From: Panulirus ornatus
Taxonomy: Eukaryota > Arthropoda > Malacostraca > Decapoda > Palinuridae
NCBI RefSeq assembly: GCF_036320965.1
Contig: NC_092230.1
Location: forward strand, 43,552,235 to 43,616,234
Length of the DNA stretch: 64,000 nucleotides
Reading direction: 5' to 3'
The notes under the pieces are model-generated. The model searched no databases and was not told the origin of the DNA. It was given only the letters and a program-made list of their open reading frames with translations. Positions 55,211-64,000 of this stretch are shown here, piece by piece. The position numbers and the translations under genes are program-made. How positions within the stretch are numbered: the stretch's first letter is position 1; each line of letters begins with the position of its first letter.

Positions 55211-55441
55211 TTCACTTCTTCCTTCATTCCATCTAGTCTTATCAAACGCTCCCCTCGAATACCTCATTTCCCACAGCCTGGATTCTTGGCCTCTGTGACC
55301 CAATCCATGTCCATGTTTTGGCTGCATTAGGTCAGGGTTGGGAGGACTGTGTCATCCCGTACTTCATTCTTCATTTCCATATTTACACCTCTAACCTTCA
55401 TTGTTTTATAAAGGGATACTATGACTCTTCCAACCTGAACT

Positions 55442-55443
<2 letters not shown>

Positions 55444-55511
<68 letters not shown>
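55444..55511. repeat. (TC)n microsatellite
   Basis: TC tract of about 68 bp inside the old LINE. Confidence 0.96.
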
Positions 55512-55517
<6 letters not shown>

Positions 55518-56281
55518 CTTCCATATCAGACTAAACTTAGCCAAGATGGTTTCTAATCTACTTAAATCCTCCTCACCTCTTACTCATATCTTTAATACAC
55601 TTTAGAACGCTTTCTTCTCTCAGTTTATATTGGGTTTTGCAAAATCTATACTTTCACTCTGCTTCCATTCAAAAATCTGTTCATCTTTGCCTCATATTTA
55701 CCTTTACTGGCTTACACTTACATACATCATAAAACACAATTCTCTTCACTCTCAGCAACCAATACAGTGTCATCAGCAAACAGGCTCGCCACCATACCTC
55801 ACCAACACACCCGGTCTCTGCACACTCCCTTTTCCTTAGTTTTGCTTTCATCTCATGTTAAAAAAGCCACAGTGACATCACACAGCTCTGCCTCACACCC
55901 ATATGTAGACCCAGACTTTCACCCCCACCTTCCCAAATCCACTCTCACACAACACGCCTTTGCTCCTCAAAAAGAAAAGCGTTTCGCACCATCCACCAGC
56001 TGTCCCTTCCACCAACCCCAGAGATCCTTAACTCACACACCCATTAAAGCATTCCACTAGATTCTGCTCCACTCCCTCTCCAGGTCCATAGAAGCTGCAA
56101 ACATGACCTTACCTTCCTCATAGAAGCTGCAAACATCACCTTACCTTCCTCCTGTACAAACTCTTTTATTAAGACTTTGCGTTTCCACCGATACTTTTAG
56201 TCACCACGGGAACCTGGTACATCCTGCCAGTTTACCTCCTCATAACTTAAGTCAGGTGATCAGTACTTCTTCCCCATTTCT

Positions 56282-56330
56282 ATGCGCTACCTCGCTAACG
56301 CGGGAAATAGCGACAAAGCAAAATGAAATG
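56282..56330 (+). mobile_element. LINE-A 3' tail, 5'-truncated
   Basis: GCGCTACCTCGCTAACGCGG, AATAGCGACAAAGC and AAAATGAAATGAA, then (TA)n. Only about 50 bases of the element are present. Confidence 0.85.

Positions 56331-56390
<60 letters not shown>
56331..56390. repeat. (TA)n microsatellite at LINE tail
   Basis: AT tract directly following the LINE-A tail. Confidence 0.97.
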
Positions 56391-56392
<2 letters not shown>

Positions 56393-56689
56393 TTGTCCTC
56401 TCGCCTCATTTCACCAAGGTGGTCCTTCCTCTTGCCTCACTTCACCAAGTGGTCCGTCTACCTCATTTCACGGACCTTCCTCTTGCCTCACTTGGCGTCT
56501 TCCGTCATCTGTCTTCGGAATGTATTCTTCGTTTTCCCTCTCTTCTCCTTGGTCCGCCACGGTCGATACATACTCCACTAAACACCACCTTATTTTTTCT
56601 TTTCAAGTTTCTTCCGTCAGGCTGAACGCCTCTTGGCTGGGTGATGACACCAGATCAAACCTAACCATGATGGGTCGTTCCCCCCTTGG

Positions 56690-57112
56690 TGTGTCTGGAG
56701 TATAAACACCATCTCCTCCTCTTTCGTTCCTCCTTGGTGTCTGGAGTATAAACACCAACTCCTCCTCTTTCGTTCCTCCTTGGTGTCTGGAGTATAAGCA
56801 GTATCTCCTCCTCTTTCGTTCCCCCTTGGTGTGTCTGGAGTATATACACCATCTCCTCCTCTTTTGTTCCCCCTTGGTGTGTCTGGAGTATAAACACCAC
56901 CTCCTCCTCTTTCGTTCCTCCTTGGTGTCTGGAGTATATACACCAACTCCTCCTCTTTCGTTCCTCCTTGGTGTGTCTGCAGTATATACACCATCTCCTC
57001 CTCTTTCGTTCCCCCTTGGTGTGTCTGGAGTATAAACACCAACTCCTCCTCTTTCGTTCCTCCTTGGTGTCTGGAGTATATACACCATCTCCTCCTCTTT
57101 CCTTTGTGTCAC
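56690..57112. repeat. 45-47 bp minisatellite, about 9 copies
   Basis: Unit CTTGGTGTCTGGAGTATAAA, CACCAACTCCTCCTCTTTCG, TTCCTC; some units carry an extra GT (GTGTGTCTGG). The mixed lengths make all frames open, which explains the 140-190 codon minus-strand frames. Confidence 0.93.
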
Positions 57113-57224
57113 AGGGATTGCATCTGGTAGCGATCCTTGCCTTTCCTGAACCTACAATGAACAACGCTTTCTTTCTTCCAGTTTCCTCCTTCTTTATCTG
57201 GTGTATGTTCTTCCTCTGGTCCAC

Positions 57225-57725
57225 CAAATATAATCAAAGGCTTACAGTCTGTCAAGCCCCTGGTCAACCAAATATAATCAAAGGCTTACAGTCTGTCAAG
57301 CCCCTGGTCAACCAAATATAATCAAAGGCTTACAGTCTGTCAAGCTCCTGGTCAACCAAATATAATCAAAGGCTTACAGTCTGTCAAGCTCCTGGTCAAC
57401 CAAATATAATCAAAGGCTTACAGTCTGTCAAGCTCCTGGTCAACCAAATATAATCAAAGGCTTACAGTCTGTCAAGCCCCTGGTCAACCAAATATAATCA
57501 AAGGCTTACAGTCTGTCAAGCCCCTGGTCAACCAAATATAATCAAAGGCTTACAGTCTGTCAAGCTCCTGGTCAACCAAATATAATCAAAGGTTTACAGT
57601 CTGTCAAGCTCCTGGTCAACCAAATATAATCAAAGGCTCCTTACGTCTGTCAAGCCCCTGGTCAACCAAATGTAATCAAAGGCTTCTTACGTCTGTCAAG
57701 CTCCAGGTCAACCAAATATAATCAA
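57225..57725. repeat. 44-bp minisatellite, about 11 copies
   Basis: Unit CAACCAAATATAATCAAAGG, CTTACAGTCTGTCAAGCCCC, TGGT; CTCC/CCCC variants alternate in blocks. Confidence 0.94.
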
Positions 57726-58557
57726 ACCTTTAAAATTAGATTTTTTTCAAAGTTGAAGGTTCCAGTCAGGGATAAAAGTCCACATCAAGGCCGGGTCTTA
57801 ATTGAAATATAGAGAGATTAATGAAAGGAAAGGGGAAGAGACGAGGGAAAGCATTTACGAATTTTGGAGGAAGTGGAAAAACCCTGTCTTTTTAAAACGC
57901 GCCTGGTCATAGTTACTGGGAAAGACACGAGAGGTGAAGAGTTCCAAAGCTTCAAAGTGTTGAAAAAAGTTTCTTCGTTATCCATGTCTATGTTGATCGG
58001 TAATCATAATTTCCTTTATTCACAATTACAATCAACATCTCCGAACTTTTGTTATCTGAAAATACACGTTTTATCCCTTCGTCTTGCGTGCATTATGCAA
58101 ATCTTGTTGTGACAACTGAGTCCTGATATTCCTCTAGCCTTTTAAGTCCATTTCTGACTTCCATCACACCGAAAAACACCAAGGAGTGAACCACTGTACC
58201 GTGTGATAACCAGGTTAACTGTCCTTCATGGTTTACACTGTGGATCAATGACTCTTATCTTATATATATCTTCTTAATTTCAAAGTTCAGGCAGTGTTCA
58301 TGGTTCCAACCAGCTCCACCAGAACAGTAACATGGCTATGGTCAGGTGGCACACACACAAAGACACACACACACACACAGGATCTATCCAGGCAATATTC
58401 TTCAAATGACACTCATCAGTCGTGCCTTCTGGTGGTCCATATCTTAACATCACTTCCTTGACATCAATTCTGAACGTAGTGACTCACTCCCCTCCTGTCA
58501 GCAACGCAATACCCAGTATGCGCTGCTTGGATATTCTCGAAATGCACAATATTTGGA

Positions 58558-58560
<3 letters not shown>
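57726..58560. other. Unique sequence
   Basis: Contains a short CA tract at about 58350-58379. An 82-codon frame at 57864-58112 has no recognisable domain. Confidence 0.4.

Positions 58561-58647
<87 letters not shown>
58560..58647. repeat. A-run followed by (TA)n
   Basis: About 19 A then an AT tract of about 70 bp, resembling a retroposon tail, although no retroposon body is recognisable on its left. Confidence 0.9.
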
Positions 58648-58649
<2 letters not shown>

Positions 58650-58769
58650 CTTTGCCGAGGATGGTAAGAATGGTGTGTGGTTGACATGGATGGGGTGAGC
58701 ATGTGAATGGTGTGTGGTTGACATGGACGGGGTGAGCATGTGTTTTTAAGTGCCACTAAATGGTTGTTG

Positions 58770-60150
58770 GTGGTTTAGCCTACCTCCCCTTCTTCCATCA
58801 ACAGCAAGTGTCCCTCTCAATTGTGTCTTGCCTCCTACCCTTTCCCACCCTTTTTTTTTTTATCAAAGATTTCTTCCCCCAAGTAACCAAATGCACTCAT
58901 ACGCTGACGAGTCAGACTCTGCCTGCATTCCACCTCATCATTCAATTGCTGCTCCTCCTCCTCTCACTCGATCTGCATCTCGTCTGGATGCAACTTTTCC
59001 ACAAACTTTGTATATCTCAAGTGGAGTAGACGAGATCTGGTGAGGTTTAGTGCCCCCTCAAAACCCCCTAGTTTCTCTATCCCTCTCTCCATCAAAAAAT
59101 TCCTCGTTCCTTTTCTCTGGTCTTTGACGGTTCTGTAACTCCACCTCTGGACTCATGAACATACTTGGTATTTACTGTAGCATCCACACTCTATCTTGGA
59201 AACTCCACATTACAGGGAATAGCTGAACATACTTGGTATTTACTGTAACATCCACACTCTATCTTGGAAACTCCACATTACAGGGAATAGCTGAACATAC
59301 TTGGTATTTACTGTAACATCCACACTCTATCTTGGAAACTCCACATTACAGGGAATAGCTGAACATACTTGGTATTTACTGTAACATCCACACTCTATCT
59401 TGGAAACTCCACATTACAGGGAATAGCTGAACATACTTGGTATTTACTGTAACATCCACACTCTATCTTGGAAACTCCACATTACAGGGAATAGCTGAAC
59501 ATACTTGGTATTTACTGTAACATCCACACTCTATCTTGGAAACGCCACATTACAGGGAATAGCTTAGTCTGCCTCTTACGAAACTGGGAGTCGCTGTTTA
59601 GATGTCGAAATGTCTTTTCGTCCAAACAGTTGTTCCGTTTATATAAAAAGGATTGATTCGTCCTTGTATGGCGAACTGCTCTACTTGACAAGAGTCGAGT
59701 CCAAAGCGGCCCGACTTTCCCAAGCTAACTTCCAAACTTGACCCCCTTACCCTACGCCGCAATGTTGGTTCACTTTCCCCTCTTCTGTAGGTATTACTTT
59801 TGGTTTTTGCTCGCGAAAGCTGTCTGTCTGTGTCCCAGCCACTAACTAGAAACACACAAAACTCAGCAAGCTGCAGCGTCACATGATTACTGCGTGGCCG
59901 TTGGGAACTCAAGGGTGGGCCGGTTTGATAACTGTTTCTTCCCTTACACCTCGAAGCTTTGGAATTCTCTAACCTCTCATGTCTTGCCCAACAACGATGA
60001 CCCGGCACACTCTAAAAAACAGGGGTTTTCACTTTCTCCAAAATTCGTAAGTACTTTCCCTTGTCTCTTCTTTTTTTTCTCCCTTTCATTAACTTCTTTT
60101 TTTATATTTCAATTATGGCCCGGTTTTGATGTGGATTTTGATCCGTGACT
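58770..60150 (+). mobile_element. L2/CR1-type LINE, RT C-terminal half
   Basis: Plus-strand phrases in order: HSYADESDSA (58898, the RT catalytic YADD position, here ADE), RSASRLDATF (58972), then the LNILGIYCS-like block that is tandemly repeated. WESLFRCRNVFSSKQLFRLY (59586), LTLRRNVGSL (59749), SRVGRFDNCFFPYTSKLWNS (59904) and LTSHVLPNNDDP follow. Frameshifts and stops occur. No 5' half or endonuclease is present. Confidence 0.82.
59155..59565 (+). repeat. 68-bp tandem repeat inside a LINE RT frame, 6 copies
   Basis: Unit TGAACATACTTGGTATTTAC, TGTAACATCCACACTCTATC, TTGGAAACTCCACATTACAG, GGAATAGC; copies start every 68 bp (59223, 59291, 59359, 59427, 59495). The unit corresponds to the RT segment after the catalytic motif (LNILGIYCS..LSWKLHITGIA). 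68 is not a multiple of 3, so it shifts the frame. Confidence 0.92.
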
Positions 60151-60390
60151 GAGAGCCTCAATACCGTAAAAATATATATATAAAAAAAAAAAATATAGAC
60201 AGTAAATCATTCACACGACGTAGTGTGTGTAATCACCCAATTGTAACCATGAAATAATTACCTAAATTGTAATGATGAAATTATACAGTAGAGAGAGAGG
60301 GCGGGGCGGGTGGGGTGGGGGGGGGGGGGGAAATGTTCTACATTAATCATCATACACCTTGAAGTCTGTTTCCAGTGAGCGTTTTTTCTT
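60151..60390. other. AT-rich sequence with G-run
   Basis: Holds short A-runs and a G-rich stretch GGGGCGGGTGGGGTG running into G12 near 60300-60330. Confidence 0.5.
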
Positions 60391-60399
60391 TTTTCTTTT

Positions 60400-63060
60400 T
60401 ACATTAAGGTAGACTGTGTGTTGAGTGTTGGAGATGGTGTTGGTGTTTTGGTAAATTTGGTATTGTTGTTGGTGTTGATGATGATGGTGATAATACCGTT
60501 GATATGGTGGTGATGATCCTTGTGTTGGTGTTGATGATACATAGTGTGGGTAGTGATGATCCTTGTGTTGGTGTTGATGATACATAGTGTTGGTGTTGAT
60601 GATACATAGTGTGGGTGGTGATGATCCTTGTGTTGGTGTTGATGATACATAGTGTGGGTGGTGATGATCCTTGTGTTGGTGTTGATGATACATAGTGTGG
60701 GTGGTGATGATCCTTGTGTTGGTGTTGATGATACCTAGTGTTGGTGCTGATGATACATAGTGTGGGTGTTGATGATCCTTGTGTTGGTGTTGATGATACA
60801 TAGTGTGGGTGGTGATGATACATAGTGTGGGTGGTGATGATCCTTGTGTTGGTGTTGATGATACATAGTGTGGGTGTTGATGATCCTTGTGTTGGTGTTG
60901 ATGATACATAGTGTGGGTGGTGATGATCCTTCTGTTGGTGTTGATGATACCTAGTGTTGGTGTTGATGATACATAGTGTGGGTGTTGATGATACCTAGTG
61001 TTGGTGTTGATGATCCTTGTGTTGGTGTTGATGATACATAGTGTTGGTGTTGATGATACCTAGTGTTGGTGTTGATGATACATAGTGTTGGTGTTGATGA
61101 TACATAGTGTGGGTGGTGATGATCCTTGTGTTGGTGTTGATGATACCTAGTGTTGGTGTTGATGATACATAGTGTGGGTGTTGATGATCCTTGTGTTGGT
61201 GTTGATGATACATAGTGTGGGTGTTGATGATACATAGTGTGGGTGGTGATGATCCTTGTGTTGGTGTTGATGATACATAGTGTGGGTGTTGATGATCCTT
61301 GTGTTGGTGTTGATGATACATAGTGTGGGTGGTGATGATCCTTCGGTTGGTGTTGATGATACCTAGTGTTGGTGTTGATGATACATAGTGTGGGTGTTGA
61401 TGATACCTAGTGTTGGTGTTGATGATCCTTGTGTTGGTGTTGATGATACATAGTGTTGGTGTTGATGATACCTAGTGTTGGTGTTGATGATACATAGTGT
61501 TGGTGTTGATGATACATAGTGTGGGTGGTGATCCTTGTGTTGGTGTTGATGATACATAGTGTGGGTGGTGATGATCCTTGTGTTGGTGTTGATGATACAT
61601 AGTGTGGGTGGTGATGATCCTTGTGTTGGTGTTGATGATACCTAGTGTTGGTGTTGATGATACATAGTGTGGGTGTTGATGATCCTTGTGTTGGTGTTGA
61701 TGATACATAGTGTGGGTGGTGATGATCCTTCTGTTGGTGTTGATGATACCTAGTGTTGGTGTTGATGATACATAGTGTGGGTGTTGATGATACCTAGTGT
61801 TGGTGTTGATGATCCTTGTGTTGGTGTTGATGATACATAGTGTTGGTGTTGATGATACCTAGTGTTGGTGTTGATGATACATAGTGTTGTTGATGATACA
61901 TAGTGTGGGTGGTGATGATCCTTGTGTTGGTGTTGATGATACATAGTGTGGGTTTTGATGATACATAGTGTGGGTGTTGATGATACATAGTGTTGGTGTT
62001 GATGATACATAGTGTTGGTGTTGATGATACAGTGTTGGTGTTGATGATCCATAGTGTTGGTGTTGATGATACATAGTGTTGGTGTTGATACATAGTGTGG
62101 GTTTTGATGATCCTTGTGTTGGTGTTGATGATACCTAGTGTTGGTGGTGATGATCCTTGTGTTGGTGTTGATGATACAGTGTTGGTGTTGATGATACATA
62201 GTGTTGGTGTTGATGATACATAGTGTGGGTGGTGATGATACATAGTGTTGGTGTTGATGATACCTAGTGTTGGTGTTGATGATACATAGTGTGGGTGGTG
62301 ATGATACATAGTGTTGGTGTTGATGATACATAGTGTTGGTGTTGATGATACATAGTGTGGGTGGTGATGATCTTGTGTTGGTGTTGATGGTACCTAGTGT
62401 TGGTGTTGATGATCCTTGTGTTGGTGTTGATGGTACCTAGTGTTGGTGTTGATGATCCTTGTGTTGGTGTTGATGATACATACTGTGGGTGGTGATGATC
62501 TTGTGTTGGTGTTGATGATACATAGTGTGGGTGGTGATGATCCTTGTGTTGGTGTTGATGATACCTAGTGTTGGTGTTGATGATGCATAGTGTTGGTGTT
62601 GATGATACACAGTGTTGGTGTTGATGATACATAGTGTTGGTGTTGATGATGCATAGTGTTGGTGTTGATGATACATAGTGTTGGTGTTGATGATACCTAG
62701 TGTTGGTGTTGATGATACCTAGTGTTGGTGTTGATGATGCATAGTGTTGGTGTTGATGATACACAGTGTTGGTGTTGATGATACATAGTGTTGGTGTTGA
62801 TGATACATAGTGTTGGTGCTGATGATACATAGTGTTGGTGTTGATGATACATAGTGTTGGTGTTGATGATACATAGTGTTGGTGTTGATGATACCTAGTG
62901 TTGGTGTTGATGATACATAGTGTTGGTGTTGATGATACATAGTGTTGGTGTTGATGATACCTAGTGTTGGTGTTGATGATACATAGTGTTGGTGTTGATG
63001 ATGCAGTGTTGGTGTTGATGATCCTTGTGTTGATGATACACAGTATTGATGTTGATGACG
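60400..63060. repeat. 22-bp GTTGGTGTTGATGAT minisatellite, >110 copies, with ~390-410 bp higher-order repeat
   Basis: Unit CATAGTGTTGGTGTTGATGA plus TA, with variants CCTAGTG, CCTTGTG and GGGTGGTG. A diagnostic TCCTTCTG (or TCCTTCGG) marks the start of similar blocks at 60927, 61339 and 61726. Right of 62.5 kb the array is simpler. The long minus-strand frames (MYHQHQH...) are compositional. Confidence 0.95.
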
Positions 63061-63212
63061 ATACTAGTGTTGGTGATGACACTGGTGGTGTTTGGCCATG
63101 ATGTTGGTGATGGGTGTTGGTGGCGTTAATGCTGGTGCTCACACTGGTGGTGGTGATGTTGGTGTTATTCTTTCAGGCTAGTGTATGCGTTGCCAATGAG
63201 CCACCCTTGTTG

Positions 63213-63250
<38 letters not shown>
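63213..63250. repeat. (CA)n microsatellite
   Basis: CA tract of about 36 bp. Confidence 0.96.
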
Positions 63251-63251
<1 letters not shown>

Positions 63252-63420
63252 GTATCAACAAGGGCGTATATATATATCAAGTTTGGCGCTGTGGCTCTCG
63301 TATGGGTGTAGCGTACACTATATTGGTGTCTGTCTCTACGTGTGTACGTAAGTATATATGTTAAGTATGTACGTATGTTGTCAGTGAGGCCATGTCGACA
63401 CACCGGATCCTTGATAACAC

Positions 63421-63421
63421 A

Positions 63422-63474
<53 letters not shown>
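63421..63474. repeat. (TC)n microsatellite
   Basis: TC tract of about 52 bp. Confidence 0.96.
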
Positions 63475-63476
<2 letters not shown>

Positions 63477-63551
63477 CTATCTATCTTACAGAACTTCATG
63501 AGGAGAAATTTGAACACCTAAGTTATGAAGTTGGGAAAAGAATATGTCTTG

Positions 63552-63553
<2 letters not shown>

Positions 63554-63611
<58 letters not shown>
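63554..63611. repeat. (TA)n microsatellite
   Basis: AT tract of about 56 bp. Confidence 0.97.
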
Positions 63612-63615
<4 letters not shown>

Positions 63616-63765
63616 GTATTCGTGTTACACGCTGGTACTGTAGCGAGCCAAATCATCGCAAATACGATAGTAACGGAAGCTTCGAAGAATACAACAGCCC
63701 TGGGTTGTTCCATCTTCAGCGCGCGAACCACTAAACAAACAGAAGCCAGGTGGTTGAGACTCGAA

Positions 63766-63953
63766 CCTGTGGTGTAACGGTTAGCGTTCCCGACCTTAAC
63801 GTACGTACGGGGGGGGGGGCTGGTGGTGCCCCAGGGGTCGAACATGGCCTAGGTTCGAATCTTGGTTCTCGTCAATCGGTCCACAGTCAACCCCAGCTGT
63901 TCACAGTCCATCCCTAAGGGTTGGTCGATAAAATGAGTACCTGGCTTAGGCTA

Positions 63954-63954
<1 letters not shown>
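63766..63954 (+). mobile_element. tRNA-derived SINE
   Basis: A box TGGTGTAACGG at 63770-63780 and B box GGTTCGAATCT at 63852-63862 are Pol III promoter elements. They sit about 70 bp apart, wider than in a tRNA, because of a G-run insert. The tail reads CCCAGCTGTTCACAGTCCAT, TAAGGGTTGGTCGATAAAAT and GAGTACCTGGCTTAGGCTAG. (TA)n follows. Other copies: 17160-17325 and 7115-7215 (-). Confidence 0.8.

Positions 63955-64000
<46 letters not shown>
63955..64000. repeat. (TA)n microsatellite at SINE 3' end, runs off the window
   Basis: AT tract directly after the tRNA-derived SINE. Confidence 0.96.

Larger units (their letters stand above)
54880..56275 (-). mobile_element. Diverged LINE with RT remnants
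   Basis: On the minus strand the catalytic phrase VASLFADDTVLVAESEENC is visible near 55757-55795. The rest is broken by stops and by (TC)n and (AC)n tracts. Downstream C-terminal phrases resemble LINE-A (GHVERMED near 55090-55330 is weak). A different, older family member. Confidence 0.65.

Noticed and set aside
56603..57227. Minus-strand frames of 141-188 codons (ERKRRRWCIYSRHTK)
   Set aside because: Produced by the 45-47 bp minisatellite; three overlapping frames are open.
59894..60148. Stand-alone small protein gene (FFPYTSKLWNSL...)
   Set aside because: The phrase is the C-terminal end of an L2/CR1-type LINE RT and joins upstream LINE blocks.
60400..63060. CRISPR-like regular repeats
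   Set aside because: There are no unique spacers between repeats, and the genome is eukaryotic; it is a minisatellite.
62264..63142. 292-codon His/Gln-rich minus-strand frame
   Set aside because: It is a reading of the GTTGATGAT minisatellite, with similar frames all along the array in several phases.
63766..63870. Functional tRNA gene
   Set aside because: A and B boxes are present, but their spacing is too wide and no cloverleaf can be folded; the tail identifies a SINE.

Overview
The window is eukaryotic nuclear DNA, most likely from a decapod crustacean. It has two spliced animal genes with GT-AG introns, many non-LTR retrotransposons and retroposons, and a very heavy load of microsatellites and minisatellites, with (TA)n, (TC)n and (CA)n tracts every few kb. 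The species cannot be fixed from the sequence. The decapod call rests on the repeat landscape and on the tail of the tRNA-derived SINE, so it is an inference.

Layout. From 1 to 2 kb lie a twin-primed LINE fragment, two SINEs and several (TA)n tracts. From 4.2 to 14.6 kb (+ strand) there is a six-exon gene for a FAM151/menorin-family protein of 311 residues; its introns carry old LINE and SINE pieces. From 15.8 to 21.6 kb is a LINE-rich interval that includes the best copy of the main LINE (called LINE-A here), minus strand, with an RT frame broken by one frameshift and a 3' A-run. From 22.9 to 26.3 kb lies a degenerate repeat array, interrupted by a truncated SINE with a 12-bp target-site duplication and by a 685-bp pogo/Tigger-like deletion derivative with terminal inverted repeats and TA duplications. 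From 28.4 to 34.6 kb (- strand) there is a four-exon gene for a CMTM/plasmolipin-like four-pass MARVEL protein of 197 residues, with a decayed CR1-like LINE in its third intron.

From about 34.6 to 63 kb the DNA is almost continuous tandem repeat: more than twenty arrays with units of 20-87 bp, several showing higher-order structure (208 bp, 396 bp, 90 bp, about 400 bp). A GC-richer, less repetitive island at 45.8-47.3 kb looks promoter-like and is a candidate upstream promoter for the MARVEL gene. Further LINE pieces lie at 54-56 kb and 58.8-60.1 kb. In two of them, part of the RT coding region has itself been tandemly amplified, so one can see minisatellites being born from LINE coding sequence. 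The window ends with a tRNA-derived SINE running into (TA)n.

The two host genes show no functional link. The long open frames in the tandem arrays are side effects of unit length and composition and are not annotated as genes. No rRNA, functional tRNA or CRISPR array was found.
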